From: Bacteroidota bacterium
GTDB taxonomy: Bacteria; Bacteroidota; Ignavibacteria; Tepidaquicellales; Tepidaquicellaceae
Direction: 5' to 3'
Length of the DNA stretch: 10,946 nucleotides
Assembly (NCBI GenBank): GCA_023429265.1
Contig: JAEYVS010000133.1
Coordinates: 1-10,946, forward strand
Shown: in pieces, positions 1 through 7,548 of the stretch
Numbering within the stretch: position 1 is the stretch's first letter
Layout: every line of letters starts with the position of its first letter
The notes under the pieces: generated by a model
The model's input: only the letters and a program-made list of their open reading frames with translations
Told to the model about the DNA's origin: nothing
Databases searched by the model: none
Translations under genes and position numbers: made by a program

Positions 1-453
1 ATACAGATTTCCTTTGTACTGAGAGGATGTATGGTCAGAGACTATCCATTCTTTATCCTGGAATGGCTTTCTTCCAGTGAACCCGTAAATGCGTTTACTA
101 TTGCCCCACGTACGTCCTCCGTCTGAAGACTTAGAAATGTAAATACCCGTATTTGTGAATGTTCCAAGGTGTGTAAAATACGCGTTGCCAAGATAATCGA
201 AATGCAGCACAGGGTCACCCCAGACTATTGGTCCCGGGAGTTTGCCTTCGCCCCAGGTTTTTCCGGCATCGAATGAGTAATAATAATTGTCGATATTAGC
301 TCCCGCGATAATATTGTCGGGATTTAACGGATTGATGTAAATCGAAGGTTCCTCGGGTTCATATCCCTGATAAAAGACATTCACTTTGACATTCTTCTGA
401 GCAAATGACTGCGACGCAAAAAGAATCAGGATTATTAATAAGGTCTTTCTCAT
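1..453 (-). CDS. Secreted BNR/Asp-box (sialidase-fold) protein, N-terminal part
   Basis: The first 151 residues are visible; the rest lies beyond the left edge. The protein starts MRKTLLIILILFASQSFA and then Q, a typical Sec signal peptide with cleavage likely after residue 18, so it is probably exported. Two Asp-box motifs (S-x-D-x-G-x-T-W) are readable: S60-F-D62-A-G64-K-T66-W67 and S109-S-D111-G-G113-R-T115-W116. Asp-boxes mark beta-propeller folds of the sialidase/BNR group, but they are structural and do not prove sialidase activity; the catalytic arginines cannot be judged from this fragment. The ATG (453-451) overlaps the lon TGA (452-450) as ATGA, so translation is probably coupled to lon. 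No Shine-Dalgarno is present; the upstream DNA is the A-rich repeated lon tail. Function beyond an exported beta-propeller is unknown. Confidence 0.8.
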   Translation of the reverse strand, partial: MRKTLLIILILFASQSFAQKNVKVNVFYQGYEPEEPSIYINPLNPDNIIAGANIDNYYYSFDAGKTWGEGKLPGPIVWGDPVLHFDYLGNAYFTHLGTFTNTGIYISKSSDGGRTWGNSKRIYGFTGRKPFQDKEWIVSDHTSSQYKGNLY

Positions 454-2924
454 TTAATGCTTTTAATGCTTTTCTTTTTGTAGCCGATAGTTTTTTTACC
501 AAAGACTTTTTCTATGGCATCGTCAGCATTTTTCATTGGTATGATATTGAGTTCGTCCACGATGTCTTTTGGTACTTCCGGAAGGTCTTTCAGATTATCC
601 TCCGGGATAAGCACATTCATAATGCCGCTTCTCAGGGCAGCCAGCAACTTCTCATTAAGTCCGCCAATCGGCAATACATCACCCCTTAGTGTGATCTCAC
701 CTGTCATTGCTACGTCAGTTTTCGCAGGGATTCCGGTAATTGCCGAGAGCATAGCCATTGCCATTGTAATACCCGCGGAAGGTCCGTCTTTGGGAATTGC
801 GCCTTCGGGCAGGTGGATATGAATGTCATTCTGCTTGAAAAAATTTGAAGGAATCTTAAGCTTATCCGCATTCGCCTTAATATATGAAAGACCTGCCATT
901 GCAGATTCCTTCATTACATCGCCAAGTTTTCCCGTTAGGGTGAGCTTGCCGGAACCTTTCATTATATTTACGTCAGTATGGAGTATGTCCCCTCCGTGAG
1001 AGGTCCAGGCTAACCCAAAAACAGAGCCTACCCTTCCTTTTTCATCCTGTATGGCAAGCTTGTTCTTGTGCTTGGGGACTCCAAGATATTCAGGTAAGAG
1101 GTCTTCGGTAACCTCTGCTTTTCTTACTTTCCCTTTTTTCAGATTAAGAACAATATCTTTTGTAACTTTTCTGATTATCGCTGAGATCTCACGTTCGAGA
1201 TTTCTGACACCGGCTTCGCGTGTATATTCTTCTATTATCTTGAATAAGATCTTATCAGTAAACTTTACATCTTTTTCGTCAAGCCCGTGCTCACTGAGCT
1301 CTTTTGGAATGATGTGACGCTTTGCTATCTGGACTTTTTCAAAGTCAAGATAACTCCTCATTTGAATTATTTCCATCCTGTCCTGTAACGGCAGGGGTAT
1401 ATTATACTGCACATTTGCTGTTGTCACGAATAGTACATTCGACAGGTCATAGTCCACATCCAGGTAATGGTCATTAAAGCTGTCATTCTGTTCCGGATCG
1501 AGCACCTCGAGCATGGCGCTGGAAGGGTCTCCGCGGAAATCATTGCTCATCTTGTCAATTTCATCAATTAATATGACCGGGTTTATGGTTCCTGCTTTTT
1601 TCATAGCCTGGATTATCTTGCCGGGCATGGAACCGATGTATGTCCGTCTGTGGCCTCTAATCTCAGCTTCATCCTTCACTCCTCCGACAGATATGCGAGT
1701 GAACTTTCTATTTAATGCCCTGGCTATGGATTTACCGAGCGAGGTTTTACCAACGCCTGGAGGACCCACAAGGCAAAGTATCTGCCCCTTTGGCGGCTTA
1801 TCAATCCCTTTGTCCTTTAATAGCTTCAATACCGCTATCAGCTCAAGGATCCTTTCCTTTGGTTTTTCAAGGTCGTAATGGTCTTCATCGAGTATCCTTT
1901 TGGCGTGGTCGAGATCAAAATTATCATCTGTTCTTTCGCTCCACGGCACATCCACCATCCATTCGAGGTAATTCCTTATTACGGCAAAATCCGGCGACAT
2001 TGAAGGAGTCTTTCGGAGCTTGTTAAACTCATCCATCGCCTTTTCTTTAACTGCTTCAGGCATACCTGCGCTTTCGAGCCGCTCTTTTAATTTAATGAGC
2101 TCAGGATCGGTATCGACGTCTTCACCGAGTTCTTCCTGCAGGATGCGAATTTGTTCCTGCACAATAAACTTACGCTGATTTTTCTGCATCGCCTGGTAAA
2201 CCTTATCATCTATGTCCTTCTCAACGTTTAGTATCTCCAGCTCGGAGCTTAAAGAATAAAGCAGCTCATAAAATTGCGCATGAAGATCATTCAGCTCCAG
2301 TATTTTCTGCTTTCGGGCAATATCCATGCTCAATGTAGAAGCAACATAATACAGTTTTCTGTCAGGCTCCTTAATGTTTTCGTATGCGGTGTAGGTCTCT
2401 TGCGGAAATTCCTTATTGGAATTTATATACTCTTTGAATAACTTAGTTGTTCTTCTTACAAGCGCCTTTAGCTCAGTATCTTCCTTAACGGAAGTAAACT
2501 GAACAGTTACATCAGCTGATCTGAAAGTTCCGTGTGATAATGAATTTACCTTTGCGGGAGCTATGCCATCCACCAGAACTTTTACCAGTCCATTAGGCAT
2601 TTTTAAAACCTGTATGATCTTTGCAATAACCCCGGTCTTATATAAGTTTTCATCCGATGGTTCTTCAATGGCTTCATCGATTTGAGCAAGAAGTAAAATA
2701 TACTTATCGGTTTCGAGGGATTTATTAATGGCATTAATCGATGACTGGCGTCCTGCAAGGATTGGAAAAATAGTATATGGGAATACCACCATATCCTTTA
2801 GAGGCAGCACGGGCAGCACGGAAGGAAGTTTATCATCGTGTCCGTTTATGAAATCCACACTTTCATCATAAACCACTTCATCCTGTCCTTTTAAAAGATT
2901 TTCATTTTCGTCAGAATTATACAC
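450..2924 (-). CDS. lon: ATP-dependent Lon protease
   Basis: This is a complete 824-residue LonA-type protease that degrades damaged and regulatory proteins in the cytoplasm using ATP. Order of parts: an acidic N-terminal extension (about 1-35), the LON substrate-binding domain starting at LPVLPLKDMVVFP (37-49), a helical region to about 345, and the AAA+ module. The AAA+ module has Walker A GPPGVGKT (387-394), Walker B ILIDEID (451-457) and a likely arginine finger near R516. The C-terminal protease domain has catalytic Ser716 in PKDGPSAG and Lys759 in GLNEKL. It is about 40 residues longer than E. coli Lon (784), mainly from the N-terminal extension and a basic tail (KKKSIKSIK). The start is GTG (2924-2922): an in-frame TAA lies four codons upstream, and the first internal ATG (residue 45) falls inside the LON domain. 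No Shine-Dalgarno is visible. A BNR-type secreted protein follows with an ATGA overlap. Confidence 0.97.
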   Translation of the reverse strand: MYNSDENENLLKGQDEVVYDESVDFINGHDDKLPSVLPVLPLKDMVVFPYTIFPILAGRQSSINAINKSLETDKYILLLAQIDEAIEEPSDENLYKTGVIAKIIQVLKMPNGLVKVLVDGIAPAKVNSLSHGTFRSADVTVQFTSVKEDTELKALVRRTTKLFKEYINSNKEFPQETYTAYENIKEPDRKLYYVASTLSMDIARKQKILELNDLHAQFYELLYSLSSELEILNVEKDIDDKVYQAMQKNQRKFIVQEQIRILQEELGEDVDTDPELIKLKERLESAGMPEAVKEKAMDEFNKLRKTPSMSPDFAVIRNYLEWMVDVPWSERTDDNFDLDHAKRILDEDHYDLEKPKERILELIAVLKLLKDKGIDKPPKGQILCLVGPPGVGKTSLGKSIARALNRKFTRISVGGVKDEAEIRGHRRTYIGSMPGKIIQAMKKAGTINPVILIDEIDKMSNDFRGDPSSAMLEVLDPEQNDSFNDHYLDVDYDLSNVLFVTTANVQYNIPLPLQDRMEIIQMRSYLDFEKVQIAKRHIIPKELSEHGLDEKDVKFTDKILFKIIEEYTREAGVRNLEREISAIIRKVTKDIVLNLKKGKVRKAEVTEDLLPEYLGVPKHKNKLAIQDEKGRVGSVFGLAWTSHGGDILHTDVNIMKGSGKLTLTGKLGDVMKESAMAGLSYIKANADKLKIPSNFFKQNDIHIHLPEGAIPKDGPSAGITMAMAMLSAITGIPAKTDVAMTGEITLRGDVLPIGGLNEKLLAALRSGIMNVLIPEDNLKDLPEVPKDIVDELNIIPMKNADDAIEKVFGKKTIGYKKKSIKSIK
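453..470 (-). repeat. 9-base tandem repeat at the lon 3' end
   Basis: Two perfect copies of TTTAATGCT (plus strand) lie at 453-461 and 462-470, followed by a partial TTT. They encode the K-S-I-K-S-I-K tail of Lon and run up to its stop codon and the start of the next gene. The 9-base period keeps the reading frame, consistent with replication slippage that lengthened the Lon tail. Confidence 0.7.
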
Positions 2925-2951
2925 GTCAAAAATTTAAGTTTTTTACATAAA

Positions 2952-2963
2952 ATTTACGTAAAT
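2952..2963. promoter_or_regulatory. 12-base palindrome in the lon leader (possible operator)
   Basis: ATTTACGTAAAT is a perfect 12-base palindrome about 28 bases upstream of the lon GTG and just downstream of the predicted -10 box, about +3 to +14 of the inferred transcript. The half-site core TTTAC occurs four times nearby on the plus strand (2942, 2953, 2981, 2989). The position suits a repressor site, but no known operator (such as CIRCE) is matched and the region is AT-rich, so chance is possible. Confidence 0.35.
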
Positions 2964-2972
2964 GAGAGAATT

Positions 2973-3001
2973 AATATAAATTTACTCGTTTACAGTTTCA
3001 A
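2973..3001 (-). promoter_or_regulatory. Sigma70-like promoter of lon
   Basis: Read on the minus strand, TTGAAA (3001-2996, 5 of 6 to TTGACA) is followed by a 17-base spacer and TATATT (2978-2973, 5 of 6 to TATAAT). The transcript would start near 2966, leaving a leader of about 40 bases before the lon GTG. The direction, position and spacing fit the only gene downstream. AT-rich DNA produces such matches by chance, so this stays a prediction. Confidence 0.5.
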
Positions 3002-3037
3002 TTCTATTAATATTAATGAGTACCCAGAAAAGAAACT

Positions 3038-3062
3038 AATTTAACTCATAAGACGTTAAATT
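3038..3062. promoter_or_regulatory. 8-9-8 inverted repeat upstream of the TPR gene
   Basis: AATTTAAC (3038-3045) and GTTAAATT (3055-3062) form a perfect 8-base inverted repeat around a 9-base spacer, centred about 84 bases upstream of the TPR lipoprotein ATG. It overlaps TAAATTTG (3057-3064), which matches the TAnnTTTG -7 box described for Bacteroidota promoters, and abuts TATAAA (3066-3071). No convincing -33/-35 box was found, so the promoter is not called separately. A further palindrome, ATTAATATTAAT, lies at 3006-3017. Together these could be an operator-promoter region. Confidence 0.35.
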
Positions 3063-3133
3063 TGATATAAAAAGATGTTAATCATTCAATTACTGCCTTG
3101 ATTAAGCACCATAATAGGAATAAATTTATCTAA

Positions 3134-5464
3134 ATGGCCAGACTATCCATTGTAAAAATATCGATACTTTTGTTTGTATTGCTCATTGCCGGGGGTTGTA
3201 ATCATACTACCCACCAAACTATTTCCAAAGATAACCAGGATGAAGATGATCCGGAACCGGTATATGACATAACACTTGATGATGAATATCAAGATTTTGT
3301 TTCTTATTTATTTATGGGAAACAGGAGCCTTAACTTCTCAACTTTCTTTAATGTTTATTACACTGCCAAAGACAATTATGAATTAGCGCTCAATGAGTAC
3401 CGCACGAATACGATTGCGTCCTATAACCGAAGATTAGATTCACTGAATATTAATGCCAATCTCTCCGCGGAAGGTAAGGAGCAGCTAAATGAAGTCATTG
3501 AAGGAGCATCGAAAGTAATCCAGTATAGAAAAAGTTCAAGATTCATAGATGATGCAGTTTTATTGATTGGAAAGTCCTACTATTATCTGAATGATTTCCT
3601 TCAGGCAGAAAGAAAATTCAATGAATTTCTTTCAAAGCTCAGTATGAGCGAGCTCAAAGATGAAGCTACTCTGTTTTTAGGTAAAACCAAAATGAAACTT
3701 GGACAAACCCAGGAAGCAGAAACTCTCTTAAAAAGTGTTATTGCAAACAGTGACAATGATAATCTAAAATCCGAAGCAGCGCAGGAACTTGCAATATATG
3801 CTGTAACAAAAAAGGATTATGAGACAGCAATAAAATATTTTGATCAATCTGTAAATTTTGCCAGCGGCTCGGAACTCAAAGCCGAAAAACAATACATACT
3901 CGCCAAGATTTACACCATAAGTAATCCATTGAAGGCAGCCGGCCAATATAAAAAGGCAATGGACCTGACTTCTGATTTTGATCTCTCGTTTTTTTCAAAG
4001 CTAAATTATGCCAAAAGCCTCATCCTCATAAAAAATTACCGTGAGGCCGCGGAAATGCTTGAAGAACTGGACAGCAAGTACCGTGAGTATCCGGAATACA
4101 AACAGTTAGCTGAACTCGAGATAGGGAATAACCTATATGCCCGGGGGAAATATGAAGATGCTTTAAAAAAATATTATGAGGTCATAGTTGAGTACCCTGC
4201 TACTATTTCAGCATCAGATGCATATTATTACATCGCTAAACACCACGAAGAAAAGAAGAACGACTATCTTAATGCTCTTGTAAATTACATCAAGGTAAAC
4301 GAAGAAAGCGCGGGATCAGACTACAGCGCCATAAGCCATAAAAAAGCAGCAACTTTTGACAGGTATTTTGTTCTGGAAGGAACAATATATGATGCTGAGA
4401 AGAGAGAGATTCCACGTGAAAACCTCTCAGTAGAAAGCTATAGAAGAGAATATAACGAAGAAAATAATAAAACCGGAAATACAACCACCGACCCAAATAA
4501 CCCGGGGGAGGAAGAAGGCGCGAAAGGTATGAAGGGTTATGGTTATCCTCCAACGGACATATTATTCGACTCATTGGAATCAGAAGAGAATCCATTGCAA
4601 GAGGAGCAAATAATAGATCCCCTTAACTTCGAAAAGTCATCCGAAGAAATACAAGATTCCAGCCTCCAGACCGGGGATACTACAACCCCTGTCATTGAGG
4701 AAGAAGTTGTCACAGGTGATCCTAAGTTTGAAGCATATTTTGAGCTTGCGGAGTTGTTTTATTACGGTCTGGGCAGAGCAGACTCTGCAGAGTTTTATCT
4801 TAATAAAATACTGACACTATATGATACACCTGAGCAAACCTCAAAGACATTATACGCGCTGGCTAATATCTATAGAAATACTGAAAGAAACACCGACGCA
4901 AATAATATTTTCAATAGAATAATCTCCGAATACCCCGAATCAGTATTCGCTAATGAATCCAGGAAGGTGCTCGGCATTCCCCTTACTGAAGTGGAAACGG
5001 ACGAGTCCGAAGGAATTTTCAGGGATGCATCCAGCAGCATTTATTATAAAAATTATGAAGACGCCACATCCAAGCTCGTAAAACTCGTAAATGAGTACCC
5101 GGGAAGTAATTATGTCCCAAATGCACTATACTCCCTTGGATGGATTTATGAAAACGTGTATTCCAGTAAAGACTCCGCAACAATGTATTATGGAAGACTT
5201 AGAGATGCATATCCGCAAACCGAGTTTTACGCAAGAGTAAGCGGTAAATTGGAAGCAATAGATGAACAGAACGGAATTGGTAACGAAAAGAAAGAAGAAA
5301 CACAAAACTCTGAAGAAACTATAGAGAAGAAGGAAGAAGTTATTAACCCTGAGGAAACTCAGAATCCCAATAATGAAGAGATACCGTCGGAAGTCCTGGA
5401 GGAAATCCAAAAGCAAAATGAAGAATCAGGAGGACCCGATGAGGATGACGGAAGACGTAATTAG
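3134..5464 (+). CDS. Tetratricopeptide-repeat outer-membrane-type lipoprotein
   Basis: A 776-residue protein with a lipoprotein signal peptide: a hydrophobic stretch (5-20) ends in a lipobox-like A-G-G-C with Cys22 as the likely acylation site, so it is probably anchored in the outer membrane. TPR-like helical pairs follow at about 139-240, 250-315, 325-390 and, after a low-complexity acidic linker (about 420-530), again at about 530-610 and 625-705. The tail (about 712-776) is highly charged and Glu/Asn-rich, ending DEDDGRRN. TPR arrays scaffold protein complexes. Its size and layout resemble the PorW/SprE lipoproteins of type IX secretion and gliding, but I cannot confirm that assignment. 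It is the first gene of a likely plus-strand operon with the DNA glycosylase. The only RBS-like sequence is a weak AGGAA 13 bases before ATG. Confidence 0.85.
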   Translation: MARLSIVKISILLFVLLIAGGCNHTTHQTISKDNQDEDDPEPVYDITLDDEYQDFVSYLFMGNRSLNFSTFFNVYYTAKDNYELALNEYRTNTIASYNRRLDSLNINANLSAEGKEQLNEVIEGASKVIQYRKSSRFIDDAVLLIGKSYYYLNDFLQAERKFNEFLSKLSMSELKDEATLFLGKTKMKLGQTQEAETLLKSVIANSDNDNLKSEAAQELAIYAVTKKDYETAIKYFDQSVNFASGSELKAEKQYILAKIYTISNPLKAAGQYKKAMDLTSDFDLSFFSKLNYAKSLILIKNYREAAEMLEELDSKYREYPEYKQLAELEIGNNLYARGKYEDALKKYYEVIVEYPATISASDAYYYIAKHHEEKKNDYLNALVNYIKVNEESAGSDYSAISHKKAATFDRYFVLEGTIYDAEKREIPRENLSVESYRREYNEENNKTGNTTTDPNNPGEEEGAKGMKGYGYPPTDILFDSLESEENPLQEEQIIDPLNFEKSSEEIQDSSLQTGDTTTPVIEEEVVTGDPKFEAYFELAELFYYGLGRADSAEFYLNKILTLYDTPEQTSKTLYALANIYRNTERNTDANNIFNRIISEYPESVFANESRKVLGIPLTEVETDESEGIFRDASSSIYYKNYEDATSKLVKLVNEYPGSNYVPNALYSLGWIYENVYSSKDSATMYYGRLRDAYPQTEFYARVSGKLEAIDEQNGIGNEKKEETQNSEETIEKKEEVINPEETQNPNNEEIPSEVLEEIQKQNEESGGPDEDDGRRN

Positions 5465-5485
5465 TCACTTATAAATATACATACT

Positions 5486-6136
5486 CTGGTTAAAACCAAA
5501 CTAACATCTCAAAATTTTTCTCCACTTTCTAAAAGTTTCTTTTTAAAAGATACAATTACTGTCGCCAAAAATCTCCTGGGCAAGCTCCTGGTTAGAAAAA
5601 CCGAAAAGACTTTCCTTGCCGGCAAGATTGTAGAAACTGAAGCTTACATAGGTGACCACGATCCCGCCTGTCACGCGTTCGGCAGGGTAACCCCGCGAAA
5701 TGAAACACTGTATATGGAAGGTGGAATTTGTTATGTGTATTTTATTTACGGGAATTACTTCTGCGTGAATACAGTAACGGGCAAAGAAGGCGAAGGGTCG
5801 GGTGTTCTGTTAAGAGCCATCGAGCCTATTTCCGCTGTTGAGCAGATGATTGAGAACCGCGGTATCACCAAAACTCCGTTCGATCTTTCAAATGGTCCCG
5901 GAAAACTGTGCATGGCAATGGATATAGATAGAAAACTAAACCGGACTGACATTACCAAAATAAACCCACTATTTGTGAGTAAACCCTTCAAGAAAGAGAA
6001 GTTTCAGATAGCAGTTTCCAAAAGGATAGGTATAGGCTCGGAAATTTCAGCTGAATTCCCCTACAGGTTTTTTATAAAGGACAATCCATACGTCACCAGG
6101 CATAAGTATAACAAACAAATAATAGAAACTCTATGA
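5486..6136 (+). CDS. mpg: 3-methyladenine DNA glycosylase (Mpg/AAG family), non-canonical or lost start
   Basis: A base-excision repair enzyme that removes alkylated purines. Numbered from a CTG at 5486 as residue 1, the family residues are all present: PLSKSFF (13-19), LLGKLLVR (30-37), catalytic Glu52 and Tyr54 in VETEAY, His63 in PACHAF, Tyr85 and Asn95 in the YVYFIYGNYFCVN block, and Arg110 in LLRAIEP. These correspond to human AAG E125, Y127, H136, Y159, N169 and R182. The first ATG (5714) would give 140 residues and remove Glu52, Tyr54 and His63, so it cannot be the true start. Between the TPR gene's TAG (5462-5464), which is in the same frame, and 5714 there is no in-frame ATG, GTG or TTG. 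CTG 5486 gives 216 residues, about the normal family length; ATA (5471, 5477), readthrough of the TAG, or a lost start codon are alternatives. The stop overlaps the next gene as ATGA. Confidence 0.85.
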   Translation: MVKTKLTSQNFSPLSKSFFLKDTITVAKNLLGKLLVRKTEKTFLAGKIVETEAYIGDHDPACHAFGRVTPRNETLYMEGGICYVYFIYGNYFCVNTVTGKEGEGSGVLLRAIEPISAVEQMIENRGITKTPFDLSNGPGKLCMAMDIDRKLNRTDITKINPLFVSKPFKKEKFQIAVSKRIGIGSEISAEFPYRFFIKDNPYVTRHKYNKQIIETL

Positions 6137-7548
6137 AACTAAAATTCTGCGGCGCGGATAGAACGGTTACAGGGTCCCAGCATCTGCTTGAAATAAACGG
6201 CAAGAAAATTTTGCTTGACTGCGGATTATACCAGGGTAGAAGAGAAGAGGCTTATCAAATTAATAAGAATTTTCTCTTTGATCCATCGGAGCTTCATTGT
6301 GTGGTTCTATCACACGCGCACATCGATCACTCCGGTAACCTGCCCACACTTTATAGGAAAGGATTTAACAGGAATGTATATTCCACACCGGCAACCCGGG
6401 ACCTTTGCGCGATAATGCTCCAGGACAGCGCTTTTCTGCAGGAAAAGGACGTAGAGTACGTAAATAAGAAACGCCTTAAAAAAGGTGAAAGTAAATTCAA
6501 TCCCCTGTACACCATAGCAGACGTAAGACCGGTGATGGAGAATTTCAAAGCGATGCCGTACAATAATAAATTCTACATAGACGGGCTCGATGGCAAGGTC
6601 GGGGTGACATTTATCGATGCCGGGCACATACTCGGTTCTGCGCAGGTTATTTTAGACCTGGAGGAAAAAGGTAAAAAGATCAGGTTCGGATTTACGGGCG
6701 ACCTCGGACGGCCAAATCTCCCCATACTTAAAGACCCTGCACCAATGGGGGATGTGGATTACCTGATATCCGAATCCACGTACGGCGGGAGGATCCACGA
6801 TAAGTCGACCGAAATGAATTCTCAATTAGCTGAAGTAATTAACAACGCCGTAAAAGACGGCGGAAAGATTATCGTACCCGCGTTCAGCGTTGGCAGGACT
6901 CAGGAGATCGTTTACGCTCTCAAAGAGCTTTTCGAAGCGAATGCAATACCCCGAATTCCAATCTTTGTGGACAGTCCCCTCTCTGTGAACGCCACTGAAG
7001 TATTTAAACTGCATCCGGATTGCTTTGACGAGGAGACATCGGAGTTAATTGCTTCAGGAGTGGACATATTCGGATCCGGGAATGTAACCTACATCCGCAG
7101 CGTCGAGCAGTCAAAAAAGTTAAATAATTTTAATGAGCCCTGCATGATAATATCCGCCTCCGGAATGTGTGAAGGAGGCAGGATTCTGCACCACCTCAAA
7201 AACAATGTCGAGAACTATAAAACTACTATCCTCATAATTGGCTTTATGGCGGAGCACACCCTGGGAAGAAGGCTCGTGGAAGCCCGTGATGAAGAAAATC
7301 CCAAAGTAAAGATATTCGGTGACACTCACGAAGTAAATGCGAAGATCGTTATTCTTAATTCCTTCTCGGCGCACGCCGATAGAAACGAGCTGCTTGATTA
7401 CTTTGATAAGTTCGACAGGGATAGAATGAAATCTGTTTTCCTTGTACACGGAGAGATCGACCAGCAGGAAGCATTAAAGGAAGGGCTAACCGGGAAAGGA
7501 TTCCGCAATATCATGATCCCTGAGAAGGGTCAGGAGGTGGAGCTTTAG
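6133..7548 (+). CDS. Beta-CASP metallo-beta-lactamase ribonuclease (CPSF-73/Ysh1-like)
   Basis: A 471-residue protein of the bacterial YSH1/CPSF-73-like group, zinc-dependent endo/exonucleases acting mainly on RNA. Metallo-beta-lactamase motifs: HAHIDH (61-66), the His of DAGH (165) and Asp190 in FTGD. Beta-CASP motifs: A at Glu214 in SEST, B at His414 in FSAHAD, C at His439 in VHGE. The cap domain between them has PAFSVGRTQE (249-258), DSPLSV (280-285) and SASGMCEGGR (341-350). The C-terminal part (about 395-460) fits the RNA-specificity (RMMBL) domain. All expected metal ligands are present, so it should be active; the substrate cannot be read from sequence. The ATG overlaps the mpg TGA (ATGA), implying co-translation with a DNA-repair gene. 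No Shine-Dalgarno is seen. The 3' end overlaps the convergent channel gene by 38 bases. Confidence 0.93.
   Translation: MKLKFCGADRTVTGSQHLLEINGKKILLDCGLYQGRREEAYQINKNFLFDPSELHCVVLSHAHIDHSGNLPTLYRKGFNRNVYSTPATRDLCAIMLQDSAFLQEKDVEYVNKKRLKKGESKFNPLYTIADVRPVMENFKAMPYNNKFYIDGLDGKVGVTFIDAGHILGSAQVILDLEEKGKKIRFGFTGDLGRPNLPILKDPAPMGDVDYLISESTYGGRIHDKSTEMNSQLAEVINNAVKDGGKIIVPAFSVGRTQEIVYALKELFEANAIPRIPIFVDSPLSVNATEVFKLHPDCFDEETSELIASGVDIFGSGNVTYIRSVEQSKKLNNFNEPCMIISASGMCEGGRILHHLKNNVENYKTTILIIGFMAEHTLGRRLVEARDEENPKVKIFGDTHEVNAKIVILNSFSAHADRNELLDYFDKFDRDRMKSVFLVHGEIDQQEALKEGLTGKGFRNIMIPEKGQEVEL

Noticed and set aside
1513..2026. Plus-strand open frames of 103-121 residues inside lon
   Set aside because: They are opposite the conserved AAA+ region of Lon and show no recognisable domain; they are explained by lon codon use.
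2925..3133. CIRCE-type or other known heat-shock operator at lon
   Set aside because: No TTAGCACTC/GAGTGCTAA pair is present; the dyads seen have different sequences.
5521..5550. AAAAG/CTTTT-rich stretch after the TPR gene as a terminator
   Set aside because: The pairing is short and purely AT, and the stretch encodes the conserved PLSKSFFLKD start of the glycosylase.
5714..6136. Glycosylase CDS starting at ATG 5714 (140 residues)
   Set aside because: This start discards the conserved N-terminal half with the catalytic Glu, Tyr and His, all of which are encoded in the same frame upstream without a stop.
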